Positions 1 through 5,799 of a stretch of DNA of 11,351 nucleotides are shown here, piece by piece. Under the pieces are notes generated by a model, which was given only the letters and a program-made list of their open reading frames with translations, had not been told where the DNA came from and did no database searches. The DNA comes from Pseudomonadota bacterium. GTDB lineage: Bacteria; Pseudomonadota; Gammaproteobacteria; Xanthomonadales; Marinicellaceae. Location: assembly GCA_008501575.1 (NCBI GenBank), contig QQUO01000035.1:1-11351 (forward strand), given 5' to 3'. Position 1 is the first letter of the stretch, and every line of letters starts with the position of its first letter. The translations under genes were made by a program, and so were the position numbers.

Positions 1-740
1 AACATTATGGGGCGGGTGTCTCAACTTACAGAAGCTTTGGTTTTCAGATGAACCGTTCCACCATTGACAATAGTTCGGGTGGTTTTACTGGAGGTCTTGA
101 TATGCGCTATGTGAAACAGGCTCGCATAGAAAACAGCACCCTTTCAAATAATACAGGTATTTATTATGGCGGTGTTCTTATTGTTGGTGGTGCTAATCAA
201 CTTTCCGGATTAACCATCACGGGTAATGAAGCTCAAGGCATTGGTGGTATGCTTGTGGCCCCTTCTTTTGCTCTTGGTAGTACAGAGCCCAATACGCTGA
301 GTCACAGTATTATCTCTGGAAACAGCATTACCCCATCACCACCACCTCCGGTATCGAATGAACTCTATGTGGTTAGTAATTTCTTAACCATTAATAATTA
401 TAATATACTCGGTCAAAATGGTGACAGTGGCACCTTGGGAGTGCCATTGGGTGCCAGCGATCAGGTACCGGTCGGTGCCACCAACACCGTGATTGATATT
501 AATTTGGCTGATAATGGTGGTGACACTTTCACCCATTTACCGGTCCCTGGTGGTATTGCCGTGGACGGCGGTAGAAACTGGTGCAATTTATACCAGGACC
601 AGCGAGGGTTTATGCGTCCATGGAATGGTGGTGTCGCCAATAAATGTGATGTCGGTGCCGTGGAGTATGGTTCAGTGGCCTCCAGTGATCTTATATTCAA
701 GGATGGATTTGATGCGGAAATTATACTACGGCGTAAATAG
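1..740 (+). CDS. Secreted right-handed beta-helix protein with choice-of-anchor Q domain, C-terminal part
   Basis: This is the 3' end of a longer gene. The frame is open to the window's left edge before the first in-frame ATG at 48, so the true start lies outside. Short repeats of the type N-x-S/T-I-x-N-S/G with glycine-rich turns (about 48-330) are typical of parallel beta-helix surface proteins. The block at about 550-665, with VDGG, a Cys, DQRGFMRP and a second Cys followed by DVGAVE, is the signature of the choice-of-anchor Q domain found at the C-terminus of secreted or surface-anchored bacterial proteins. The protein ends with an IFKDGFD stretch and then AEIILRRK. I recall IFxDGFE-like ends on many secreted proteins of Marinicella-like bacteria, possibly a sorting tag. 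The substrate or binding role cannot be told from this fragment. A terminator hairpin interrupted by an IS lies 27 bases after the stop. Confidence 0.85.
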   Translation, partial: HYGAGVSTYRSFGFQMNRSTIDNSSGGFTGGLDMRYVKQARIENSTLSNNTGIYYGGVLIVGGANQLSGLTITGNEAQGIGGMLVAPSFALGSTEPNTLSHSIISGNSITPSPPPPVSNELYVVSNFLTINNYNILGQNGDSGTLGVPLGASDQVPVGATNTVIDINLADNGGDTFTHLPVPGGIAVDGGRNWCNLYQDQRGFMRPWNGGVANKCDVGAVEYGSVASSDLIFKDGFDAEIILRRK

Positions 741-762
741 AATCATTTATCGCCAGTTTTTT

Positions 763-786
763 AAAAAGGCGTGAATTAATCACGCC
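763..786 (-). terminator. Left copy of duplicated terminator hairpin, now facing out of the IS
   Basis: GGCGTGA-ATTAA-TCACGCC (768-786) forms a 7-bp stem with a 5-nt loop, preceded by five A (763-767). On the + strand it is followed by IS sequence and no longer has a T-run. On the - strand it is followed by TTTTT. It is therefore a plausible intrinsic terminator only for - strand transcription leaving the IS, that is, downstream of the transposase gene. It is identical to the copy at 2369-2387. Confidence 0.7.
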
Positions 787-802
787 TCAGGCTAATGACA
801 AA
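787..802 (+). repeat. IS terminal inverted repeat, left end
   Basis: The 16-nt end TCAGGCTAATGACAAA pairs with the right end at 2353-2368 with three mismatches. It begins exactly where the flanking palindrome stops. Confidence 0.75.
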
Positions 803-836
803 CCCCTGTTTTTTTCAGGGGTTTGTTGCTTTTAGG
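798..836 (+). terminator. Inward-facing terminator-like hairpin at the left IS end
   Basis: ACAAACCCCTG (798-808), a loop of seven T, and CAGGGGTTTGT (816-826) give a perfect 11-bp stem, followed by TGCTTTTAGG and then a T-rich stretch. Read on the + strand, it would stop transcription entering the IS from the beta-helix gene. The tract after the stem is not a clean T-run, so efficiency is uncertain. Confidence 0.5.
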
Positions 837-869
837 CTTTTTTATTAATAATTGGCTGTTAGTAACCTG

Positions 870-909
870 AACTTTTAACCGATACTTAAGTAGGCTTAAA
901 AGTTTTTGA
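870..909 (+). other. Second hairpin in the IS left non-coding end
   Basis: AACTTTTAA (870-878) pairs with TTAAAAGTT (896-904). CC/GG can extend the stem inward across a one-base bulge, and TTT follows. It lies in the 3' non-coding part of the IS, between the left-end hairpin and the transposase stop. Nothing else was recognised in 837-969. It may be another transcription barrier or simply AT-rich structure. Confidence 0.3.
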
Positions 910-969
910 TATGGCACTTATTGTTGCCTAAATCTACTTTTTGGGGATGTTTTAGTTGGTTTTTTCGGA

Positions 970-2313
970 TTAAGCGGCCATTAGTGCCATTTTCTTGATG
1001 TTCTGTGCTGCAGCAACCATCAGACACTGCGCCTTGACCTTGTTGATGCCTCGATAACGTGCATAACGGTATTGATGCAGCTCTTTAGCATCGGCAAATG
1101 AGCGTTCCACCGTTTCTTTCCTGCGCTTATAAATCTGTTTGCCTACTGCACTAAGCCGATGTTGGTTTATGCGCTCTTTGGATCCTTCCCACACATGCCT
1201 TGTCACTGTTTTCTGGCTGTTGGCACTTTTGGTACATTGTGATTTAACCGGGCAGTTAGTGCATACTTTGGGGTCAGATTTGTAATGTTTATAGCCAATC
1301 CTATCAGTGGTACTGTAACTCAGTTTTTGACCTTCAGGACATTCATAATAATCACCTTGATGATGATAAGTGTATTGCCGTTTATAAAAGTAACCTTTCT
1401 TGTGATTGGGTCTTCGATAACTTATGACACCATATAATTTCCTGTCTTCTATTCCTTTGCATATACTGGCAGTGAAGTAGCCGGCATCCAACCCTACCGC
1501 TGTTGGTTTTAAGGAGAAACGTTCAACCTGTCTGTCTATACGGGACAAGTAAGGTATCGAATCGTGAACATTGCCGGCTGTGACATGAACATCGGTGATG
1601 AAGTTACAATAACCATCAACTGTACGATGATCAAGGTAGAAAAAGCCTTTGGGCTTTCCGTCTCTGACCATATAGCCACTGTCAGGGTCTGTGGTACTTT
1701 GTTTGATTATTTTTGTTTCAGGCCTTTGTTCTTTGGCCTTAAGGGGCTTTTTTCCATTATTTTTACGATCCTCCGTTACCGACTGTTCAAGCGCCTGAAT
1801 ATAATCTTTACTGCTTACCTGGCCTTCTGTTTCAACCCACTTGCCTTTGTTGGCATTGGCTTTGATGTGGGTTGAGTCTGTGTATAAATGATGACCTTTA
1901 ATCAGTCCTTTGCCCATCGCCTGGATGACAATCTCATCGAATATTTGTTGGTATATATCTGATTCATTAAAGCGACGACGGCGATTTTGACTTAAGGTCG
2001 AAGCATCTGGAATTTTCTCAAGCAAACCAAAACCTACAAACCAACGATAGGCTGTATTAACCTGAACTTCTTTGATGAGCTGGCGTTCTGAACGAATCCC
2101 AAAAATATAACCAATCAATAATAACTTAAACATCTTGGTTGGATCAAAGGCTGGACGGCCATTGTTGGAACAATACAAATCAGCAACTAAATCATGGATA
2201 AAACTAAAATCAACGGATTGATCTATCTTTCTGACTAAGTGGTCTTGAGGCACTAAATCCTCAAGGCTGACAAACTCATAACTCGATTGGATGGGGGGAT
2301 GATCTTTTAGCAT
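970..2313 (-). CDS. IS1182-family DDE transposase
   Basis: This enzyme is predicted to cut and rejoin the ends of the surrounding IS. The N-terminus has the DUF772-type segment usual in the IS5/IS1182 group (PQDHLVRKID, then GRPAFDP and IFGIRSERQL). From the chosen ATG the protein is 447 aa, with candidate catalytic residues D146 (YTDSTH), D276 (GLDAGY) and E403 (ETVERSF). A four-Cys cluster (YECPEG, then CTNCPVKSQC) precedes the last acid, as expected for the DDE_Tnp_1_6 type. An in-frame GTG at 2337 would add eight residues, but it lies inside a terminator hairpin, so I chose the ATG at 2313. Neither start has a good Shine-Dalgarno sequence. No stop or frameshift interrupts the gene. Family assignment is firm at the level of IS1182-like DDE transposase; the exact IS name is not known to me. 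Confidence 0.92.
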   Translation of the reverse strand: MLKDHPPIQSSYEFVSLEDLVPQDHLVRKIDQSVDFSFIHDLVADLYCSNNGRPAFDPTKMFKLLLIGYIFGIRSERQLIKEVQVNTAYRWFVGFGLLEKIPDASTLSQNRRRRFNESDIYQQIFDEIVIQAMGKGLIKGHHLYTDSTHIKANANKGKWVETEGQVSSKDYIQALEQSVTEDRKNNGKKPLKAKEQRPETKIIKQSTTDPDSGYMVRDGKPKGFFYLDHRTVDGYCNFITDVHVTAGNVHDSIPYLSRIDRQVERFSLKPTAVGLDAGYFTASICKGIEDRKLYGVISYRRPNHKKGYFYKRQYTYHHQGDYYECPEGQKLSYSTTDRIGYKHYKSDPKVCTNCPVKSQCTKSANSQKTVTRHVWEGSKERINQHRLSAVGKQIYKRRKETVERSFADAKELHQYRYARYRGINKVKAQCLMVAAAQNIKKMALMAA

Positions 2314-2319
2314 ATTGCT

Positions 2320-2325
2320 ATTATA
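2320..2325 (-). promoter_or_regulatory. Possible -10 box of the transposase
   Basis: TATAAT on the - strand lies only 6 nt before the ATG at 2313 and directly after the inward terminator's T-run. If used, transcription would begin at or about the start codon, giving a leaderless message. No convincing -35 is seen (CCACTT at 17-bp spacing). The overlap with the T-run may be coincidence. Confidence 0.3.
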
Positions 2326-2351
2326 AAAAATCCCCACGCAAAAGTGGGGAC
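2325..2351 (-). terminator. Inward-facing intrinsic terminator upstream of the transposase
   Basis: On the - strand TCCCCAC (2351-2345), a 7-nt loop, GTGGGGA (2337-2331) and then TTTTTT (2330-2325) form a textbook intrinsic terminator. It sits between the right IS end and the transposase ATG, on the coding strand. It should block read-through from the DUF1579-like gene into the transposase. Other IS elements are known to limit impinging transcription with inward structures; here the role is inferred. Confidence 0.72.
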
Positions 2352-2352
2352 T

Positions 2353-2368
2353 TTGTCAGCAGTCTGAG
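2353..2368 (-). repeat. IS terminal inverted repeat, right end
   Basis: Read on the - strand this is TCAGACTGCTGACAAA, matching the left end at 13 of 16 positions. It abuts the second copy of the palindrome at 2369. Confidence 0.75.
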
Positions 2369-2393
2369 GCGTGAATTAATCACGCCTTTTTTA
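2369..2393 (+). terminator. Right copy of duplicated terminator hairpin, facing out of the IS
   Basis: This is identical to 768-786 (GGCGTGA-ATTAA-TCACGCC) and is followed by a T-run on the + strand. Before the insertion, a single copy with A-tract and T-tract (AAAAA, stem, TTTTT) would have been a bidirectional terminator between the convergent beta-helix and DUF1579-like genes. In its present place it can end only + strand transcripts leaving the IS. The DUF1579-like gene approaches from the side that no longer has a U-tract. Confidence 0.7.
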
Positions 2394-2417
2394 TATGCAA
2401 TATAGGTATGATAAGCG

Positions 2418-2957
2418 CTATTTAGTTTCAGTTTGTTGAAAATAATAACCGGTGAACCAGGGTTGCCAGGATTCTCCGCCATCAATAGATTCTTCAAAAT
2501 GCTGTTTGACCACGCCATCGTCTAAGGGTGTCCATTTACCTTTGAAATCACGAATTGGGTGGTCGTCTCGGTTGGCATAATAGATTTTGCCGGTTAGCAC
2601 CATGGAATCGTTGTCAAGACCGCCACTATAAGAAATGGAGATGCCGTCTTGACTGACCCAATGTTGTACCCACTTGTTCTGGCTGCCGTCATAAAAATTC
2701 ATACTGGTGCCGGTATTGCCATTGGCGCTGGTCCAGTGTTCAGTGATTAAGCATCCGCCCTGTGATTTGGTGATTCGATTGGTGCCAAGCAGAGGGCCGG
2801 ATTTATCTAAATCACCGTACACTGCCCAGTTGCCGACCCAAAAATCGAAGTCATGATAGTTGGCTTGATCGCAAGGATTGGAGTTTTGAGATTTTAAAGT
2901 CGGTTCTTGGGCGGAAGCAGCGCTTAAAAATATCAGTATTAAAAGCCACTTAATCAT
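2418..2957 (-). CDS. Secreted DUF1579-like protein
   Basis: The protein is 179 aa with a clear Sec signal peptide: MIK, a hydrophobic stretch of about 12 residues, then AASA before QEP, so cleavage is likely after residue 16 or 17. The mature part begins with DFDFWVGNW (about 36-44), then GGCLITEHW (67-75), GTSMNFYD (83-90), WVQHWVSQDG (96-105) and SIDGGESWQPW (157-167). These evenly spaced W/G motifs are those of the DUF1579-like family of small beta-rich, probably lipocalin-like exported proteins, for which no firm function is known to me. Cys29 and Cys69 could form a disulfide in the periplasm. It appears to be a single-gene unit. It converged on the terminator that the IS split, and its transcripts should now end at the hairpin inside the IS. 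Only a weak GGAT-type ribosome site precedes the ATG. Confidence 0.75.
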   Translation of the reverse strand: MIKWLLILIFLSAASAQEPTLKSQNSNPCDQANYHDFDFWVGNWAVYGDLDKSGPLLGTNRITKSQGGCLITEHWTSANGNTGTSMNFYDGSQNKWVQHWVSQDGISISYSGGLDNDSMVLTGKIYYANRDDHPIRDFKGKWTPLDDGVVKQHFEESIDGGESWQPWFTGYYFQQTETK

Positions 2958-3051
2958 CGAATATCCAAAAAAATATTTATTAGTTTAGCACATATGACAT
3001 GGTGATTATGGTTGTTAAAAAGTGAAGACAGAACAAGCTCAATGAAGGGTA

Positions 3052-3714
3052 TTAACTAAAAACCACTTTATCGCGCACATAAAGGGGCTGGATATCGGCG
3101 ATGTTTTGTTGGTCCTGGGGGAAGCGGCTTTGGGCGATTTCCAATAAGGCTTGGGCATCGGGCAAGATGTTGGCATCAATGTGGCGTGTTTCATTGTCTT
3201 TAATTTGCTCGCGCAATAAATCATGAAAGGCACTGCCGGCGGCGGTGTCAAAATCACTTAAATTAACCGCTTCGGGTTTGCTGACCTGGTCGGCATGAAG
3301 TCGAGTGAGTCGGCCCTGATGGGCTTTGAATTCAGCCCAATAAACTTCGCCCATGCGGGCGTCGTTGGCAATCAGGATATGTTGTTCTTGATCGGGATTT
3401 TGCTTTAACACCTGCCAGGCCATATTTTCTAAGGTTGAAACACCCATCACCGGAATAGCCAGTGCCAGCGCCAGGCCCTGGGTCACAGCAAAGGCGATGC
3501 GCACGCCGGTAAAAGCGCCGGGACCGAGGCCGAAAACGATGCCATCAAGTTGTGACTTTTTGAGTCCGGCATCACTTAATAAGCCTTCAAGCCGATCCAA
3601 AATAATGCTGGCATGTTGCTGTGGTGCGATTTCAGCGGTGCTGCTGATTTGGTCGTTGTGCAATAAACCGAGGGCGCATTGTTCGGTGGCGGTTTCGATG
3701 GCGATGAGGTTCAT
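3052..3714 (-). CDS. tsaB: TsaB, tRNA threonylcarbamoyladenosine biosynthesis protein
   Basis: TsaB (YeaZ) is the non-catalytic scaffold of the TsaB-TsaD-TsaE complex, which transfers a threonylcarbamoyl group to A37 of ANN-decoding tRNAs in the cytoplasm. The 220-aa protein is close to the usual 220-235 aa. It starts MNLIAIETAT, the ASKHA first phosphate-loop region, and has the family hallmark GPGAFTGVRIA (64-74). A segment IPVMGVSTLENMAW (87-100) and the C-terminal QPLYVRDKV follow, all as in other TsaB proteins. The ATG start matches the family start. The gene is transcribed away from the M23 peptidase gene, with only 49 bp between the two starts, so their promoters must be packed closely or overlap. 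The 94 bp between this stop and the DUF1579-like start (2958-3051) contains no clear terminator. Confidence 0.95.
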   Translation of the reverse strand: MNLIAIETATEQCALGLLHNDQISSTAEIAPQQHASIILDRLEGLLSDAGLKKSQLDGIVFGLGPGAFTGVRIAFAVTQGLALALAIPVMGVSTLENMAWQVLKQNPDQEQHILIANDARMGEVYWAEFKAHQGRLTRLHADQVSKPEAVNLSDFDTAAGSAFHDLLREQIKDNETRHIDANILPDAQALLEIAQSRFPQDQQNIADIQPLYVRDKVVFS

Positions 3715-3763
3715 GGATTTTGGTGTTAGAATAAAGCGTTTTATGGCAAAGGGTTCATTATAA

Positions 3764-4582
3764 ATGATGTGGACGAAATGGGTAGTTTTGATGTTGTTTT
3801 CCGGTACCGTGACTTCCGGGGATTATTTTTTAAATATTCAGGGAGAGCCGGTGCAGGGCGCCTTACTGATTGCGCAAACAAATCCCGGTGCCGAAGTCAG
3901 CATTGACGATAAGCCCGTAAAAACCGACCCTGATGGGTATTTTCTGTTTGGCTTTGGCCGTTTTGATGAGCAGGACAAAACCATCGGCATTACCTATCAA
4001 GGCCAGGCATTCAAAAAAACCATACACGTCATAAAACGTACATTTCCGGAAGAACGTATTGACGGACTACCGGCTGATAAAGTCAATCCACCGGCCAGCT
4101 TTTGGGAACGAATAAAAAAAGAGCAGGCACAAGTTAAAAAAGCCCGCGCAGTGTGGTCTGAAAATCGTCATTATTTACAGAATTTTATGTGGCCAGCTCA
4201 AGGCCGTGTCAGTGGTGTTTACGGCAGTCGTCGAATTCTCAATGGCGAACCCAAACGGCCCCATTATGGCATGGACATTGCCAATGTCACAGGCTCTCAA
4301 GTGGTGGCACCGATTGCCGGTACCGTGACCATGGCAGTGGATGACCATTATTACACCGGCGGTACCATAATTCTTGATCACGGCTATGGTTTAAATTCCA
4401 CGTATTTGCATTTAAGTCAGGTCAATGTCGAAGTTGGTCAGCAGGTCAAGCAGGGTGATAAAATTGGTGAAATTGGCATGACCGGGCGTGCCACGGGTCC
4501 GCATTTAGATTGGCGCATTAATTTAGGCACGGATGTGCGCTTGGACCCTCAATTGATGTTACCGCCACAAGAGGCTGAGTAA
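3764..4582 (+). CDS. Exported M23 (LytM-type) peptidase with unusual HxD motif
   Basis: Predicted 272-aa periplasmic or envelope peptidase, or peptidase-like regulator, of peptidoglycan. Residues 1-19 look like a signal peptide ending SGTVTSG. Residues about 25-90 form a beta-rich N-terminal domain of the type found in short gammaproteobacterial M23 proteins, and 112-140 is a charged helical linker. The LytM core runs from about 142 to 265. It has HYGMD (H167 and D171, zinc ligands), LDHGYGL and YLHLS (H216), then PHLDW (247-249), where the usual HxH has Asp in place of the second, zinc-binding His. I believe this H-L-D form recurs in this subfamily, so it may still bind metal or may be non-catalytic. 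Start: two ATGs in a row at 3764 and 3767, with AAAGGG about 11 nt upstream. It is followed after 65 bp by the lipoprotein gene. Confidence 0.88.
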   Translation: MMWTKWVVLMLFSGTVTSGDYFLNIQGEPVQGALLIAQTNPGAEVSIDDKPVKTDPDGYFLFGFGRFDEQDKTIGITYQGQAFKKTIHVIKRTFPEERIDGLPADKVNPPASFWERIKKEQAQVKKARAVWSENRHYLQNFMWPAQGRVSGVYGSRRILNGEPKRPHYGMDIANVTGSQVVAPIAGTVTMAVDDHYYTGGTIILDHGYGLNSTYLHLSQVNVEVGQQVKQGDKIGEIGMTGRATGPHLDWRINLGTDVRLDPQLMLPPQEAE

Positions 4583-4598
4583 GTTGATATTCACTCAA

Positions 4599-4627
4599 TT
4601 TTCAACCAGCTTGTGCCATCATAGAAT
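4599..4627 (+). promoter_or_regulatory. Possible promoter of the META lipoprotein gene
   Basis: TTTTCA (4599-4604) and TAGAAT (4622-4627) are separated by 17 bp and lie 20 bp before the ATG at 4648. The -35 match is poor, so the gene may instead be read from upstream together with the M23 gene. Confidence 0.25.
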
Positions 4628-4637
4628 CATATTTACC

Positions 4638-4643
4638 GGAGGT
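4638..4643 (+). promoter_or_regulatory. Strong ribosome binding site of the META lipoprotein
   Basis: GGAGGT lies 4 nt before the ATG at 4648. It is the best Shine-Dalgarno match in the window and fixes the start codon. Confidence 0.7.
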
Positions 4644-4647
4644 TACC

Positions 4648-5391
4648 ATGTACAAACCACTGTCAATTTTCCTGCTTATTCTTCTGGCCGGTTGCAGTCA
4701 CATGACTCAGCCCGATAAAAACACATCGATGAAGGCGGATGATCAGACCAGTTCTGAACAACTCTATTGGGTCAACAGCTGGCAACGAACTTGTCAGGGT
4801 GTCGGCGAAATGCTGTGTCTGCAAGTGCAAAAAGTGAACCAAAACAACCCAAAAAACCCCGATATTGAAAGTTGGCAACTGTTTTATGCGCCGATTGAAG
4901 ATTTTGATTATGAACTCGGTTATGTTTATCAAATCCGGCTAAAAAAAACCCGATTACCGGCCGAACAAGTCCCGGCCGATGCCTCGTCAATTCGTTATGA
5001 ATTGATTGAAGTCCTTGATAAACAAGCCGATGAGACCCTGCGGCTGCATGATATTTGGGCACTGACAGAACTTAACGGCCGGGATATTGAGCCAATGATT
5101 GCGCACAATGACAGGCAACAACGACCGAGTTTAGAATTCAATTTAAACAAGATGCAGGTGTTTGGTACAGACAGTTGTAATCGCTTATCCGGTGGCATTG
5201 AAGCGCTCGGCCAGGGTCGAATTAAGTTCGGTGCTTTGGCCACCACTTTGATGGCATGTCCCGATATGAAACTGGCTGACGAATTTACGCAAGCGCTGAA
5301 TCAAGTTAAATATTATCAGTTGTCAGATTTAAAACTGACGCTTTTAAATGCGGATGAACAGTCTATACTTGAGTTTAAAAAGGTGGATTGA
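4648..5391 (+). CDS. Lipoprotein with DUF4377 and META (HslJ-like) domains
   Basis: The 247-aa protein begins with a lipoprotein signal: hydrophobic segment and lipobox LAGC, with the lipidated Cys at 16. Residues about 38-125 match DUF4377: C49 and C57 in a TCQGVGEMLCLQV context, then the aromatic IEDFDYELGYVYQIRL segment and SSIRYELIEV. Residues about 136-245 form a META domain: IWALTELNG, then FGTDSCNRLSGG, then ATTLMACPD. This is the fold of E. coli HslJ, a heat-inducible outer-membrane-linked protein associated with novobiocin resistance. The residue after the lipid Cys is Ser, so Lol sorting to the outer membrane is expected. Its precise role is not known; envelope stress tolerance is a family-based guess. 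It lies 65 bp after the M23 gene on the same strand. Its stop is 26 bp before the next gene. Confidence 0.88.
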   Translation: MYKPLSIFLLILLAGCSHMTQPDKNTSMKADDQTSSEQLYWVNSWQRTCQGVGEMLCLQVQKVNQNNPKNPDIESWQLFYAPIEDFDYELGYVYQIRLKKTRLPAEQVPADASSIRYELIEVLDKQADETLRLHDIWALTELNGRDIEPMIAHNDRQQRPSLEFNLNKMQVFGTDSCNRLSGGIEALGQGRIKFGALATTLMACPDMKLADEFTQALNQVKYYQLSDLKLTLLNADEQSILEFKKVD

Positions 5392-5417
5392 TTCTATTTT
5401 TTAGCGGGATAATAATT

Positions 5418-5717
5418 ATGAAGTATAGTTTGATAATTTGTTGGGTAATTCTAATTATGTATTTATCACTAAATATAATGGTTGGTTATTATCCAACTGA
5501 TAAGGAAGCCTATTCAAATATTTCTTCTCATGAGTATGCCGATGTTAAAGAGGAAAGAGAAGAAAATATATTATATCGAGCGCAAAAATTATTATTACCC
5601 GTTTGGAGATTTAATCGTTATATTTATTCTGCTTTATTTTTAATGTGTATATTATCCACATACATGTTCTGGAGAATGCGTAAAGCAACTAAATTAAGAT
5701 TAAAAAATAATAGTTGA
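5418..5717 (+). CDS. Small AT-rich membrane protein with two predicted helices, unknown function
   Basis: I do not recognise a family. From the ATG at 5418 the product is 99 aa. A hydrophobic helix spans about residues 4-24 and a second about 69-86. Between them is a polar loop of about 44 residues with an acidic, then basic middle (ADVKEEREEN). Basic residues after helix 2 (RMRK, KLRLK) place the C-terminus in the cytoplasm, so the loop is probably periplasmic. A TTG at 5388 in the same frame would add ten residues and overlap the lipoprotein stop, but the ATG has GGGA about 9 nt upstream and gives a normal membrane start. Base composition is far more AT-rich than neighbouring genes, with many AAA, ATA, TTA and ATT codons. 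This suggests a recently acquired or weakly constrained gene. It could be the last gene of the M23-lipoprotein run. Confidence 0.6.
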   Translation: MKYSLIICWVILIMYLSLNIMVGYYPTDKEAYSNISSHEYADVKEEREENILYRAQKLLLPVWRFNRYIYSALFLMCILSTYMFWRMRKATKLRLKNNS

Positions 5718-5799
5718 ATTGAGTGATTTTCAAATACTCTTCAGTCCTAAAAACGCTAAATCTGCAAAATTTTTACCAATTACTTGTTAAGCTAAACCA
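5718..5799 (+). other. Intergenic gap before the LplT-PlsC gene
   Basis: This is 82 bp of AT-rich sequence. No convincing hairpin terminator, promoter or Shine-Dalgarno sequence is visible. TAAG about 10 nt before the ATG at 5800 is the only weak ribosome-site candidate. Confidence 0.4.

Larger units (their letters stand above)
787..2368 (-). mobile_element. Complete IS1182-family-like insertion sequence, about 1582 bp
   Basis: The ends are imperfect inverted repeats. The left end, TCAGGCTAATGACAAA (787-802), matches the reverse complement of the right end (2353-2368, TCAGACTGCTGACAAA) at 13 of 16 positions. The single transposase gene is on the - strand and intact. The element is flanked by an identical 19-nt palindrome on both sides in the same orientation (768-786 and 2369-2387). 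Adding one shared base at each edge makes the repeat 21 nt, so the exact ends could shift by one base. The size fits the IS1182 family. An intact frame and perfect flanking repeats suggest a recent, possibly active insertion. The alternative is that the palindromes belong to the element's own ends. Confidence 0.82.

Noticed and set aside
1564..1875. Open frame of 103 codons antisense to the transposase
   Set aside because: Composition follows the complementary strand of a well-supported transposase, with no family motif and no ribosome site.
2313..2337. GTG start at 2337 giving a 455-aa transposase
   Set aside because: The codon lies inside the stem of a strong intrinsic terminator and has no ribosome site. 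The ATG at 2313 is the simpler start, though this is not proven.
768..2387. Phage or integron attachment sites suggested by the identical 19-nt flanking repeats
   Set aside because: No integrase is present, the repeats are palindromic terminators, and the enclosed DNA has matched IS ends and a DDE transposase.
2321..2518. Open frame crossing the right IS junction on the - strand
   Set aside because: It overlaps the 3' end of the DUF1579-like gene in another frame and joins it to IS end sequence, so it is a chance product of the insertion.
5388..5417. TTG start at 5388 for the small membrane protein, overlapping the lipoprotein stop
   Set aside because: It would add a second hydrophobic stretch (ILFFSGIII) with no Shine-Dalgarno sequence. 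The ATG at 5418 has GGGA at a usable distance.
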